Positions 22,220-33,496 of a stretch of 64,000 bases of DNA are shown here, piece by piece. This DNA comes from Rozella allomycis CSF55 (lineage: Eukaryota > Rozellomycota), in the NCBI GenBank assembly GCA_000442015.1, contig KE560384.1, positions 1 through 64,000 of the forward strand, written 5' to 3'. The position numbers and the translations under genes are program-made. Under the pieces are notes generated by a model. It worked only from the letters and a program-made list of their open reading frames with translations, made no database searches and was not told the origin of the DNA. The number at the start of each line of letters is the position of its first letter. Positions within the stretch are counted from its first letter, which is position 1.

Positions 22220-23627
22220 TTATTCAAAATTTAGTGAATTACCAAGGTAGCTTTCGCCATCCCCTGCGCGCTCATGTTTAATCGGACCATCTAGATATAC
22301 CAAGTCAAATCCACCAACTTTAGGCCTTTCTTTCTTGTCGTACAAAGGGAATCTATAAATAAAATCAAAGTTGCCTACTTCTTTTCCATGTCGATTATGT
22401 CGAAACAATCATTCAGAACCTGATGCTTCAGTTCATAATCCATTTGTGTTTCGGCACTAAAAGAAGGGGACGCATTTACTTCCAGCAACCATCTTTACTA
22501 GACACTAATTCAAATTTACGGGTTCAAAGTATTGTCAATCAACACATCGTATCCGTACAATTCGAAACAATGTTTGTCTTGTATCATAACTTTTTGAACA
22601 CATAATAATGATCTAATTATCATTGCCTCTATTTTTCCAAACAAAGATTTGCACTCTTTTTCGCCGTGCTTTGTCATTATAAACATTTTCAGGTTTCGCA
22701 AGAGCCATTTGCATCCTCTTTCCCCATCGTAATTCGGTGCCGTCTTTTGGACTGCAACATTTGTGGCATGTATATACAAATTCGATAAATCTTTTGCGTC
22801 TGATGAGTAGGTAGAGTTTGAAAACCGGCAAAATCCATTTCGATGTATGTAAACCGTCAATGGTGAGTAAGACGTGACCAAAACATAAATTCTCAAGTCG
22901 AATTTTTTCCCTCCGATCAAATATGGATTGTCTATGTATTTTTGCACAATATAAGCTTCCGGCTCTATTCTTTCATTTGCAGAATTTGTCTTTGGGTCTT
23001 TCCTCCATTGGCTGATTTGACTGAGTTTATTAATTAAGAAAATCCCTTTTCCCTGCGCTTTTCCTACCGGTAAATTTGCATCATTAAAACTTTACTGGTT
23101 TCATGATCCACAATGACCCAGGATTTCTTTTAAATTCTTCTTGAAACATTGCATGCTCTTGAGGCAAGACGAAACTCGTTGAAATAAATTCGAATCTAAA
23201 ATCCTTATAAAGTATTAATACTTGGACGCTTCTTGTCTTCCAAACTCTCTTTCTATATACCGTACCATCCTTTTGACATTCTTTACAAGGAAATCCTTTC
23301 TTGTAAGCTGTTCTTTACAGTATATAGGAATTTACCTCGTAATGATTTCGGAAGTGGTTTATTCTTTGATGATCCAACAAATGTATTGTGTCGAAGACTT
23401 CATGGACCCAGAAAACATCAGCCCAGTGAAAATCCCAATCTGTTTCATATTGACCCGTACTTATCAACAATATTTGTTATCTATTACGTGGAAACGTCTT
23501 TCCAACCTCTATCTTTCATAACGTCGTATATAGTATTGTTCATGTGTGTTCTAAAACGAATTACACTGAAAACTATTAAATATCAAAGTTACGGACTCTT
23601 TTCTTCATCTTTGGCATTGGCGAACAT
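22220..23627 (-). CDS. TTLL9: Tubulin polyglutamylase, TTLL9/TTLL1 type
   Basis: Eight exons encode about 405 residues. The TTL ligase core is visible: GWKDVS...YETDWDFHWADVFWV, HFRNHYELTRKDFLVKNVKR, SLWIMKPVGKAQGKGIFLIN, YLIGGKKFDLRIYVLV, HATNVAVQK, CFELYGYDVLID, PWLLEVNASPSF and KVGGFDLVY. These include the ATP-grasp lysines and the acidic metal ligands. TTLL9 and TTLL1 glutamylate axonemal tubulin, consistent with a flagellated zoospore. One 28-nt intron near 23068 must end in CG rather than AG to keep MKP-VGKAQGKG; this may be a base error or a non-canonical acceptor. Confidence 0.85.
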
Positions 23628-23671
23628 AAAATGGAATGTAAATGAAAAGTATAAACAAAAAGTTCATTTAT

Positions 23672-25291
23672 TTATCGGACCAATGTAAATCCTTCTGGCT
23701 TTGTTATTTTCTTTTTTTCCCTAAATTCTTGAATCCATAATGAGAGTCGTGTTTTCGCGGCCACTGATTCTTTTGGAATTAATGGCAAATATTCCTTTTC
23801 TATGTACGCAATAATCTTTGGGAATTGATTAGGAAAATGCTTAAAAAATTGGAAGCCAGCAATCTTGAAAAAGGTAAAAAGAACAACTTACGTTTAAGAA
23901 ACTTAACAACAACACTGGAGATATCCTTCGAGGCTTACTATTGAGCATCCTAGCAAGCCAAGCCCAAGCACGTTCAATTCCAATAGGACGATTACCTTTT
24001 CAAAACTATTTTCAAAATTACCTTTAAAATCATGCTGCAATATAGCAGCATAAAGAGCAATGACTCCAGACATCCGTTCTTGGTAACTTTCTTCCGATTC
24101 AAAAGCACCGTCTTTCTTTACATAACCAACTAAAAGTCTAAAGTCATCAATGCTCATATTTTTTAGTTTTTTGTGATATATTGGAATTATGTAAGGACAG
24201 CATCGATAAAGGCAAGCGGCAATAATGTTTATAATATTTTCGTGTTGCTTGTAAAGCAAATGAACAACTATGGCGGTAGGGAATGCTGACGCAGGATTTA
24301 TAGCGATTTGAAACGTGGCTTGTTCGGTAATTTTCTCACCAAGTATAAAGAGAGCGTATTGATACAAATTTTCGCCTTTAGATTTTGCATTATTAAGTGT
24401 TTTTTGCAAATCGTTGACAACTGATTGAACTTGTGTGGCAATCGAAGATATTTGCCCTACCTTTGTGTTCAATTGAATTTTTATTTCACTTTTAAAATTT
24501 TTATCTGTTTGATCATCTCTAATTTGTATCATTTTATTATAAATCGCTTCCAAATCATTTATTTCCCCTTGTATAGTTTCTGAAATTTCGGTTTCCGGGA
24601 TTGGGATTACCGCTCTTTGCTTTTCTTCTTCCATTTTAGTTCTTTCCATTTTAATTCTTTCCATTTTCTCTTGTTTTAATTTATTTTCAAGCATAATCTT
24701 CTGTTGTCGCTCCTGTTCTTGTTCTTGCTCCTTCATTAGCAATTCCTTTTCCACTCTGTCTTTTTCCAACTTTATTCGAGCTTCTTCTTGACGAGAGAGC
24801 TCCTCTAATCTCTTCTTTTCATCTTCGATTCTTTTTCTTTCTTGAATTTCCTTTTCTCGCTGCAGATTCTCTCGTCTCTTTTCGTCCAGAAATTTGTTCT
24901 TCAAATCTTTAACTGCCAGAGACATGTCTCTGAATTGATCAAAAAAGTTGTTAAAATTATCTTTTTTCTTCAATTCAACAGAGGAATGATTTTCACGTTC
25001 TTCTGGATTAATTCTGTGCAGATTCGTAAATACTTCGGCCTTTTCTTTGCTTTTTAATGCAACTTCTTTAATCAAACTTATATGCGATTTTATTTCTTTC
25101 GTTTTTTTAATTTGTTTTGACTTGATAATGTCAAAAGCACATTCTTCGTCTGTTTCCTGATGATCCGAATCTGTGCTATCGTCGAATGTCTCGGGTGCAG
25201 AAAATTTTATTGTTTTTGTTTGTAAAGAAGAATTTGATGTGTATTTCTTTCGTGGTGAGACTAGACTTTTAGGAATACTATCCGACTCCAT
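23672..25291 (-). CDS. GLE1: mRNA export factor Gle1
   Basis: Three exons (introns of 26 and 28 nt) encode 521 residues. The N-terminal half is acidic and then a long Glu/Lys/Arg coiled coil. The C-terminal half is the GLE1 helical domain: NPASAFPTAIVVHLL, CPYIIPIYHKK, MSIDDFRLLVGYV, MSGVIALYAAILQ, GNRPIGIERAWAWLARMLN and a closing EGFTLVR. Gle1 sits at the cytoplasmic face of the nuclear pore and, with inositol hexakisphosphate, activates the DEAD-box ATPase Dbp5. Only 44 bases separate it from TTLL9. Confidence 0.9.
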
Positions 25292-25552
25292 TCCATTTAG
25301 AAAATTTCCTTACAAGTCGCTCTTTTTTGTTCCGTCCATTAATGGGAAGATTAAGCAAACAATAAAAATTAATATGTATTGCGGAATTCGGATACACTTA
25401 GTCATAGTTCGTTAAGGATCCATGTGGGTAATTTTGCCAGGCGAAGAAGTGTCCCTCTTTTGAAATTGTAATAATGATCTAATCTTAATCTTAATTCATC
25501 TGAAAATTTACATTTCTTATTGCATTTCGAACCTTGGAAACTTGTAAAATTC

Positions 25553-26167
25553 ATGAATGACAAGAAAAGTCAAGAGCATGAAAAATTTTTGGATTTAATA
25601 GACAATTACAAGAATGATAACAGATATTTTGCGGAAAATATGTCTAGTCAACTTGATCTATTAACACTGAACGAAGAGAATCCGCAAAACAAGGTTGAAA
25701 CTATTAAAATGTTAGCCAAGAAGAGAAATTCTTCTAGTCCTTTGAAGAATTCACTTAAAAAGATCGAAAATGAGGAATTCTTACAAGATGATGAAATTAC
25801 CAGTTCTGATTCGGAATCTAATTGCGATAGAAAACTTCTTGTCACAACAAGGCATAGAAAATCGATAGTTTCACCCATTAGACTAAAGTCTACGATGCAA
25901 CTAGTCAAAAAGATCTCCAATCGTCACCAACCCACACAAGTCCCCTATTTTCTGAAACGGCTCGATTCTTTGTCAAATAGATTATTCAATAGTAATTTAC
26001 CCACTTTTATTGATTCTCAAATACCCATATCTTTGAATAAACAACTAGTATTGTATGAACCAGAAAATAGCGAAAGAGAATCCCGATTACAGTCCAATCC
26101 ATTTATTGAAATAAAAAATGAAGACGACGCTGAAAAGAAAAATGCTGATGTAATGGACTTGGATTGA
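25553..26167 (+). CDS. Unknown acidic/serine-rich protein
   Basis: A single exon encodes 204 residues from the ATG at 25553 (MNDKKSQEHEKFLDL). The protein is rich in Ser, Asn, Glu and Lys with several Ser-Pro sites (SSSPLK, IVSPIR) that could be kinase targets. It looks largely disordered. The sequence does not match a family I know. It stands alone between Gle1 and Rio1 and has normal codon use for the window. Confidence 0.5.
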   Translation: MNDKKSQEHEKFLDLIDNYKNDNRYFAENMSSQLDLLTLNEENPQNKVETIKMLAKKRNSSSPLKNSLKKIENEEFLQDDEITSSDSESNCDRKLLVTTRHRKSIVSPIRLKSTMQLVKKISNRHQPTQVPYFLKRLDSLSNRLFNSNLPTFIDSQIPISLNKQLVLYEPENSERESRLQSNPFIEIKNEDDAEKKNADVMDLD

Positions 26168-26393
26168 GAAATTTGTAATGAGCATTATAATTTTGCCAAT
26201 CGTGACACATTCTTTGGCAATTTGAAAGAAATGGTTTGCATAATAAAAAATAAATTACCTCTATTAGTATCCCATTACGATTATATGTTGCCTTTATATC
26301 GTGATTAATAATTACTATATTATAATGGTGAGCACTGACTGACTGAGAAGTATTAGCAAATGCATTGATTAATTATGCAACGTAAAAGATTTT

Positions 26394-27890
26394 TTATTTA
26401 GCTTTTGATTTGTTTATTTTTTGCTTCTTTTCGGATTTCTTCATTTTTGTCTTTCTCTTCTCTCTATTGGCTTCCTTTACAATTTTCTTCATTTCCTGCT
26501 TTCAGGTTTTGATTTGAATTACCTTTTTATTTTGTTTTATTTCTTCTTTCGAGGGCTGCTCTTTATCTTTCTTGTGAATTTCAGTGGGTTCTTCATCTTC
26601 AAGGTCTTCTTCTGAAAATTCACTTTCTTCACCATCCTCAACACTTGATAAATCTTCATCATACATTCTCAGTCCAGTAATTTTTTGATATAAAATCTTA
26701 TGTTTGAAAAAATAATATTTTACTTCTTCTGTATCTCCTGAAGCCAATAGCTTGGCATCTTTCTCAAAGTCTATTACTTGGTCCAATGTTTGCGGGATGT
26801 AAACTTGTTCGAATACTTTATTTTCATGTTCCAATTTAATGTTCTGATCATCTGAAAATTCTCTTTCTTCCACTGTTTTCTTTAGTCTTTCCACTTGGCT
26901 GGTTTCATCTGCAAGGGTAATGTCGGTTACAAAATCAAATAACTCTCGGAGAGTTAACGTTTTTATTCCTTTCTTTTTAAAAAATTCGGTAATGTTGAGG
27001 CAATCTTTTCTAAGAAACTCAAAAGCCAGGGGATGGTCATGTTCAACTGCTTGGGAAACATCGATCACAACAATTTGACCATTATGAACTCTAAAAATAA
27101 TTATCGTTATATAATTACAAAATATTATACTCTGAAAAGTCAGCATGAACTAATTTTGCATTTTGATACAATTTTCGTAAAATTACAACTAACTGCCAAT
27201 ACAAATCCACGGCCTTCTCAAAAGTCATATCGTCATCTTTCAATCTTGGTGCTGCCCAACCATTTTCATCCCCAACAAATGTCATTAAAATAACATGCAT
27301 TCGTAAAAGTATAGGCTCTGGGCAACAAATACCGGCTGACTGAAGGCGCCTAAGATTTCTCATTTCTTTTTCAGCCCAGACTTTAACCATCTTTCTTGGA
27401 TTATGCTTAGAATATCCATTTCTAAACCTGTAATTTCCCGACACATAGCGATCTCTATCTTTGAAAACTAAAATCGAAGTCTTGTAAACCTTCAATGCTC
27501 GATGTTCCCCACTTTCAGTAATGGCATGATATACATTAGCCTAATTTAACTTTAAATCGATAGAGTTACCTCTTTTCCAGTAGATATGCAGCCATTAATT
27601 TCAAAAATAACATTTTGATTCAACATTTTAAAAATTATCATTCTTGTTCTAGGATCAAGAACTTGTTCAGTAGTTGCCCTATCTGACTTGTCATTAACTT
27701 TATAGCTTTATATGAAGAAAAAAATTTAAACTTACGAATTTGTTTTTGAAACACTTGTTTTGATAGAGTTCTTCACTGAATGCCCCAAGTTTATTCTACT
27801 ATCAAACTTGTGCTGAGAAACGGAGAGTTTAGAATCTATAACAAAGTCATCTTCATACTCTAAATCTTTGTCGTCAAAAATTTCATCCAT
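26394..27890 (-). CDS. RIO1: Atypical protein kinase/ATPase Rio1
   Basis: Five exons (introns of 27-30 nt) encode 460 residues. Signature blocks are STGKEANVYHA (the RIO P-loop), [31 protein letters not shown] (catalytic Asp and Asn), [11 protein letters not shown] (metal-binding Asp) and FLRKDCLNI. The C-terminus is acidic and then strongly basic, as in Rio1 orthologues. Rio1 completes 40S subunit maturation in the cytoplasm. The chosen start [16 protein letters not shown] is acidic, as in relatives. Confidence 0.93.
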
Positions 27891-28002
27891 GAGAAAGCTA
27901 CGCCACTGGACCAACAAAGTGTAAATGCAACGAAACCGCCATTTTTATTAATAAACAAAAATTTATGATACTAATATTAATTACATTCATTGTAAAACCA
28001 TT

Positions 28003-28939
28003 TTATTGGCGAATTAATAAAAGCTCGTAAACAGAAAATACCAAGCCAACTGCACACGATGCTTGAAAAAATCGAAAAGGTATTACATTAAAGAATAACT
28101 TCATGGAAAATTCAGAAGAAAGAAACACGACCAAAAATCTAGTCACATGAAATATCATTGGACTCAAAAATCGCGTTTTTGATTCCATGTTAAGGATGAT
28201 TGAGGCGAGGTAAGGAACCACAATTAACCAGACTAACCAAAGGTTAAAAGTACGAGAAAATAAAGTAGATGCATCCCTCGCGGTCGCGATGAAAGATTCC
28301 ATAATTGTTTGAAACCAAGACAATGTAAATGGTTCCAATTCCAGAGGAAGAAAAGCAGTTCTGAAACCAGCAATCAAAGACAAAAATTCGCTTAAAATAA
28401 TTGCAAACATGACTGATGATGCGTCAATTTGCTAGAAAGAGAATAAAAACCAATATTTACGTTTGCTACCATCTTTAATGGGTTCCAATTTCTCTTTTTT
28501 CTAATCACAATTTCAGGCTTGGATTTTTCACAAAGTTCCGCACATTTTTGTTCGTCCTTTTCGTCCTGGACAAAGTTCGGTTCTTCTTGGAAGACATTTG
28601 CAGGAGATTCAAATATTTCTTTATCCAAGCCATCTTCTTCTTTTCTTCTATTAGATTCTTCAGAATGATCGAGAAGATTGTCGATGACCTTAAAAGCAGC
28701 ACCACGTTTTTTAACCCTAGGGGTTTCGATCGGTCTATTTTCCTTATTGAGGTCCCCATCTTCGAGATGCCTGCGTATCACGTCTGCTAACTCGTTGCGT
28801 GACAAATTTTTGGCGTCTATACCCAACTCAATTGCAAGGTCTATACTCGATTCCGAAACTATTTTTTACCTAAAAGTTCGGGTTTCTTTAGCTTGTAAAC
28901 TTTAGATGGTGTCACCATTACGTCGTTTATGCTTGACAT
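28003..28939 (-). CDS. SAP-like domain protein with C-terminal membrane segments
   Basis: Three exons (29-nt introns) encode 292 residues. Residues about 10-55 (YKLKKPELLDLAIELGI, then LSRNELADVIRRHL) form two short helices in the SAP/HeH pattern that binds DNA. A charged Glu/Lys linker follows, then about three hydrophobic segments (VMFAIILSEFLSLIAGF, WLVWLIVVPYLASIIL, VLVFLSS...LLLI region). DNA-binding helices plus membrane segments recall inner nuclear membrane proteins such as Heh1/Src1. No diagnostic motif was found, so this role is inferred from architecture only. Confidence 0.6.
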
Positions 28940-29184
28940 TTTTGTATTGTGAAAAATCCAAAATAAAAAATAACTGAAAAAGTCAGAGACATGAATTAGT
29001 ATTAGGAGAAGTTAAGTTTACTTTCGCCTTAAGGTTACTTTTAATTATTTAGATCTTTAACAATTTTTATTGAAATGTGTAGTACACATCAATAAGAAAT
29101 AATGAAACTCATAATTTTTCTTTGATAATTTGATGGAGTATTTTGTAACGCTATTTACTCCGCGTTCATAAAGAAGATCATTAA

Positions 29185-30239
29185 ATGTCTGAAGTGAGAC
29201 GCTGCGCCACTACAATGTCAAGACAGCGCTCTATTAAAAAACTAAAACTGTTCAAAGATGAGCCCATCAAAGAGACAAACTCAAGAACCCCTGAATCTTA
29301 TGGACCTCGGGGAGTGCGCTCGCCGTTAGAGAACATTTCAAATAAAACTCCGTCGCCGCTCAATGAGGAAATAAAGAGGAAAACACCCCAGAGTTCTAAA
29401 AGCAATGGAAAATTAAAAACGAAAAGTCAATTTGAGCAACTTGAAAAAGAAGGTAATTCTACTGTACTCATTGGATAGGATTATTAACCCTTGATATTCT
29501 TGATCAGTTCAAAAATAATCAAGACATTACCGTTGTAAATATGACTCCTTCATTTGCGCCCATCAAAAATGAGATAGGATTGGTACTACAATCTAAGGGA
29601 AATGTAAAATCCTGTACCAAACCTTTTTATCATGGATTCAAAAATCTTCTTTTTCTTGATATAACCAGGGTTCCAATACATGATGATGAAATCAGATATT
29701 TGATAAGACTTTGTAAATTGAGAGGACTAAGTTTAAGCTACACTGAAATTACATTTAAAGGAATGAAGTACTTGAGTCATCACGCACAGTTTAAGGATAC
29801 ATTAGAAGTACTGAAACTGGCAGGAATTGAAGGTCTCGATGATTCATGGCTACCTTTAGTTCAGACTTTTACGAATTTGAATGTATTAAATATCACAGAT
29901 ACACTGATTAACATAGAAGGTCTAATAAAAATTGTAAGCCCATTTGCCAAAGAATCAAAACTTTCCACAATTCAATGTTCACCCTGTCTGTTATCAAATT
30001 TGATTAGTAAAAGGACTGAATACCTTTCTCTGGCGGATAAATTGATAATGGATAAATCAGAAATATCTGTTTGTGATAAGAAAACCCTCAAATCTCAACT
30101 TGTCTATTTTAAAAGAATATATCCAGAAGTTGTGATGAAATTTAATAATGATTATGGCGAGGAGCATATGAGAACATATCTATGCTCACTAATTGATAAA
30201 CGAGCAGCTGAAGAAACATTATGGAGGATCATGGAATAA
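29185..30239 (+). CDS. RNI/LRR-like protein, function unknown
   Basis: Two exons joined over a 26-nt intron (29452-29477 region) encode 342 residues. The first 100 are basic and Ser/Pro-rich, probably disordered. The rest has degenerate leucine-rich units: LLFLDITRVPIHDDEIRYL, RGLSLSYTEITFKGMKYL, LEVLKLAGIEGLDDSWL, LNVLNITDTLINIEGL. They resemble ribonuclease-inhibitor-like repeats. Proteins of this layout are found across fungi without assigned function. Confidence 0.65.
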
Positions 30240-30246
30240 TAAACTT

Positions 30247-30318
30247 TATTTAACTATATTGACCATAAACAAGTATACATGTTNCTATTTAACTATATTA
30301 ACCATAAACAAGTATATA
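30247..30318. repeat. Near-identical 31-base repeat flanking an N
   Basis: TATTTAACTATATT(G/A)ACC and what follows, about 31 bases, occur on both sides of the N at 30284. Two contig ends that overlap but were not merged would give this picture. It lies in the 3' region after the LRR-like gene and touches no CDS. Confidence 0.6.
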
Positions 30319-30414
30319 CAGTCCATCATGTTGCTATTTTTGGAATTGTAGCATGGCTTTGAACCATTTATAGCCCTGTGACCAATCATGAACATTACCC
30401 CTTAATCAACGTTC

Positions 30415-30879
30415 ATGAAGAAAGAGATACTATCAGCGACTGCATTTTTATCCAGTTTTCTTCCATTTGAATACCGATACATTTTTGAAAACCGATTATT
30501 TGACGTACTGAGTGCGAAATTTCAAGGTCACTGGAATGCAAAGTCGGGATCCGCATATAGGTCTCTTATCAACATGAATGGCGTTCGTTTTGATCCAGTT
30601 ATAATGAATGCATTTATATTTACCGGGCTACCCTTTTCAGACTTCTATAATTACTTTACCATTGATTTTGTTATGTGGATTGACCCTGATCTTGTCGTTT
30701 GCCGGTTCGATAATAGAAACGAAATAGTATTATTGGACAACGTCGCTAGAAAGATTAAATCAAGAAGAGAAGTAAAATCATCAGGTTCAGAAGATAATGA
30801 CTCTGACATTCTGTCCGAGTTTAAAAGAAAAATACGACAAGCAGCTTCACCGGCCCTGAGTAGTGTGAGCTCATCATAA
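30415..30879 (+). CDS. BTG/TOB family anti-proliferative protein
   Basis: A single exon encodes 154 residues. Residues 1-105 match the BTG domain, including KFQGHWNAKSGSAYRS (box A region, usually GHWYP...GSGFR), FDPVIMNAF and MWIDPDLVVCRF (box B WIDP). BTG/TOB proteins bridge the Caf1/Ccr4 deadenylase to mRNA-bound factors and slow the cell cycle. They are patchy in fungi, mainly in early lineages. The C-terminus is Ser/Lys-rich with no PABP-binding PAM2 motif visible. Confidence 0.85.
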   Translation: MKKEILSATAFLSSFLPFEYRYIFENRLFDVLSAKFQGHWNAKSGSAYRSLINMNGVRFDPVIMNAFIFTGLPFSDFYNYFTIDFVMWIDPDLVVCRFDNRNEIVLLDNVARKIKSRREVKSSGSEDNDSDILSEFKRKIRQAASPALSSVSSS

Positions 30880-30898
30880 CATGCTTAAATAAAAAGAA

Positions 30899-32174
30899 TT
30901 AGTTTATTTGAATCTTAAAATTAATGTTTAAAGGTGTTTCTTTAATGGAAAATCTTAAACTGCACATCATGTCGACAACTTCTTCAATTGGAACTAATTT
31001 CACTAATAATGCAACAACATTGGCTTTCTGAACAATAACAGGACCTTTTAGATTAGAAATTTCATTCTCGTTAAGCCCGTAAATGGCGAGTTGCACGCTC
31101 GAATAATTTTCGGCCAAAAAAGAATCATCTTCGACTAAATTCCTCGCTCTCAATTCAAAATTACAATTTTCTGTTATAACCTAAAACAATAAATTGAACA
31201 AAATACTTTTGCGCTAGTTGATGAAAATTTTGCTTCAATCGCCAAAGGTTCATAAAAAGGATTGATAAATTTTAGAATTGTTGGGAATTCAGAGTCAACA
31301 TTAATCTTTTCAGGGACGTAAGATAATTGAATTTTCGGAATAAAATCACTATTGTAATCCTAGTTAAGAGAATTACACAGCTGACAATGATATGCTGAAT
31401 TTAGAGGATTGGGCTTTTAATTCGGGTTTTAAAATAGCGTGATTGCATTCTTTGCACCGCATGCTCTTTTTACAAAAGAGATTCGTTCTGTAGGGGTAGG
31501 CTACCCTACATTGCGTTAAAATCAAAGCTATTACTCGCCATTGTTTCCGCTAATTAACTGTTTATTTTTTTGTTCTAAAGTTAAGTTTGAAATATCTCTT
31601 TTCAATAAAAATTTAGTAATTACATTGATTGTTTTCTGCACACGCAATGTCGCTAAATTGAAACGCCGGTAAACAGGGCTCTGAAATTTTGTTTTCAAAA
31701 CCATTCCTGTTTTGTGCCTTATCAAGTTTCAATGAACTTTCAAGATGTTTTAGCAGACGCTCGAAATCTTTTTGCATGATATTGTTCTTTATTGCTTTCT
31801 GATATTGGCTAGCTAAACCTGTAGGCTTTTCAAAAGTCAATCCGACACTTTGGGAATTCCAATCACAGCAAGGACAATTTAAAATAAACAAACTTTCTCC
31901 TTTTTGAGTTAAGATTAAGATGTTAAAACATAGAGGACAATGGAAACAATTTCTTGGGCATCTAAATGAAATGTAGAACTTCTTAATACTTATTTCTTTC
32001 CGATTTTGCAGTGGCCGAAGGCACTTCAAATAAGCAGTTTGGACAGTAAAAAGTGTTGTATTCTATTTGTACGCAGTCAACGCATTTTAGCTTCGTACAA
32101 GTTATGCAAAAATATAATCTATCTATTGGTAAAGTAGATTTTTCGCATGAACAATAGCAATGAACGAACGGCAT
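30899..32174 (-). CDS. DCTN4: Dynactin subunit 4 (p62)
   Basis: Multi-exon gene. The N-terminus carries the zinc-binding pairs of the family: LYFCITCTKLKCVDC, FYCPNCLFEVPS and CFHCPLCFNIL, followed by CPCCDW. A second cluster precedes IPKIQLSYVPEKINV, and the C-terminal beta domain contains KANVVALLVKLVP. The Cys pairs and LFEVPSATAK closely match p62, which caps the pointed end of the dynactin Arp1 filament. Some internal splice sites (31370-31730) were not settled. The start at 32174 (MPFVHCYCSCEKS) is tentative; an upstream Met lies at 32207. Only 20 bases separate it from BTG/TOB. Confidence 0.8.
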
Positions 32175-32317
32175 GCACAAAGAAAAATCGTAAATCCTGA
32201 AATGCAACTAGTTGGGTTCATAAAATGAATGAAAGATAAAACTGCTTATAATTCGATTTTGAATACAGTTAAGAAGATCGTTAAATTAGGATACGACCAG
32301 GTTCAAGCCACTTAAAC

Positions 32318-33496
32318 ATGACAGTTGAACAAGTTTTAGTTTTATGGGAGGAGGCAAAGTCTCTTGCGTTTGGTACTTGATATATTCCAAATAAAATTAG
32401 ATGAACATGCAAAAATAGAAAAGTTTAAGCGAAAACTTCGTAGTATAAACTTTACCATAGAACATGTCACCACTGAAGAAAAATCTACATGCGTTTTGCT
32501 ATACCTGTCGGCTAGGTGTTATTACAGTCCGTATTTTATAGAGGGTATACCCAAGTTGGACAGTATTAATTTGAATGCTGCTCTGGATGATGTTAAGAAG
32601 TATTTCGTGCAAGATAATTACCAAAGCCAAGATATTGAGCTGTACAAGAAAGATTCAAGCTTTAGCGATAGTGACGATGATGATAACATAGAAATATCAC
32701 GACTAGATATTCCACCGGTAAAATTGAAGAAAAGTAGACCTTACACAAAGAAGTGGAAAGAATTTCAACAGGTTATTTACGCTTTTGAAAGCATTTTGAA
32801 TCAATTCTCAAATGATGACATTTTGATTAACTGGAACACGATCGTGCCAATATTAATCCAGCTGATAGATGATTACGTTTTAGTTAATCGTAAAATTGGA
32901 GTTTCCATTATTCATAACATCCTCAAATTTAATGTTGGACCATTGCTAACCAGGAATAACATTTCCGTGGTTTTTGAAAAGTCTTTATATCCCTGCCTTA
33001 CATATTATAAAGAGCAACGCCTTATCGAAGAAACGTTAAATTCTTTGCTTAAGATAATTGAATATACTGCGCACAAAGCCTCTGCTTCATATTATGAAAG
33101 ACTTGATGTCCTTTTTACAAGAGTTTTGAAAGACCTAAGAGTTGAAACAAATATTAAACTTTGTCTTATATATTGGCAATTAACTATTAAAATTAAAGAT
33201 ATGCTTGGATTGATGATCATCACCTATTTTGACACTCTTATTCCTCTCTGTTGTAATGTTTTACTTGAACCTGATTATCCAAATGATCTGTGTTTAAAAT
33301 GTCTCGAATTTGTAGAATCAATAATTTTAAAATACCCAATAGAGTAAAATATTTCATCTAATGTGATGTTAGGTCAAGGAGGCTCAGTCATGAAATTGTT
33401 ACATTATTAAGAAAGAATTATTCGTTCTCATCGGACGAAAACAAAGATTGTATACAAACTATCAATGAATTCAAAAAATATAAAGGCATTTATTAA
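32318..33496 (+). CDS. TTI2: Tel2-interacting protein 2 (TTT complex)
   Basis: Three exons (introns of 28 and 29 nt) encode 373 residues. The central part matches the TTI2 (DUF2454) domain: IVPILIQLIDDYVLVNRKIG, LKFNVGPLLTRNNISVVFEK and LYPCLTYYKEQRLIEETL. TTI2 with Tel2 and Tti1 forms the chaperone platform that assembles PIKK kinases such as TOR and ATM. The stop codon TAA at 33494-33496 shares a TTAA with the stop of the convergent HSP20 gene. Confidence 0.8.

Noticed and set aside
23222-23688. Two overlapping plus-strand frames of 99 and 151 codons
   Set aside because: They lie opposite the conserved exons of TTLL9, which explain the sequence; the frames have no motif.
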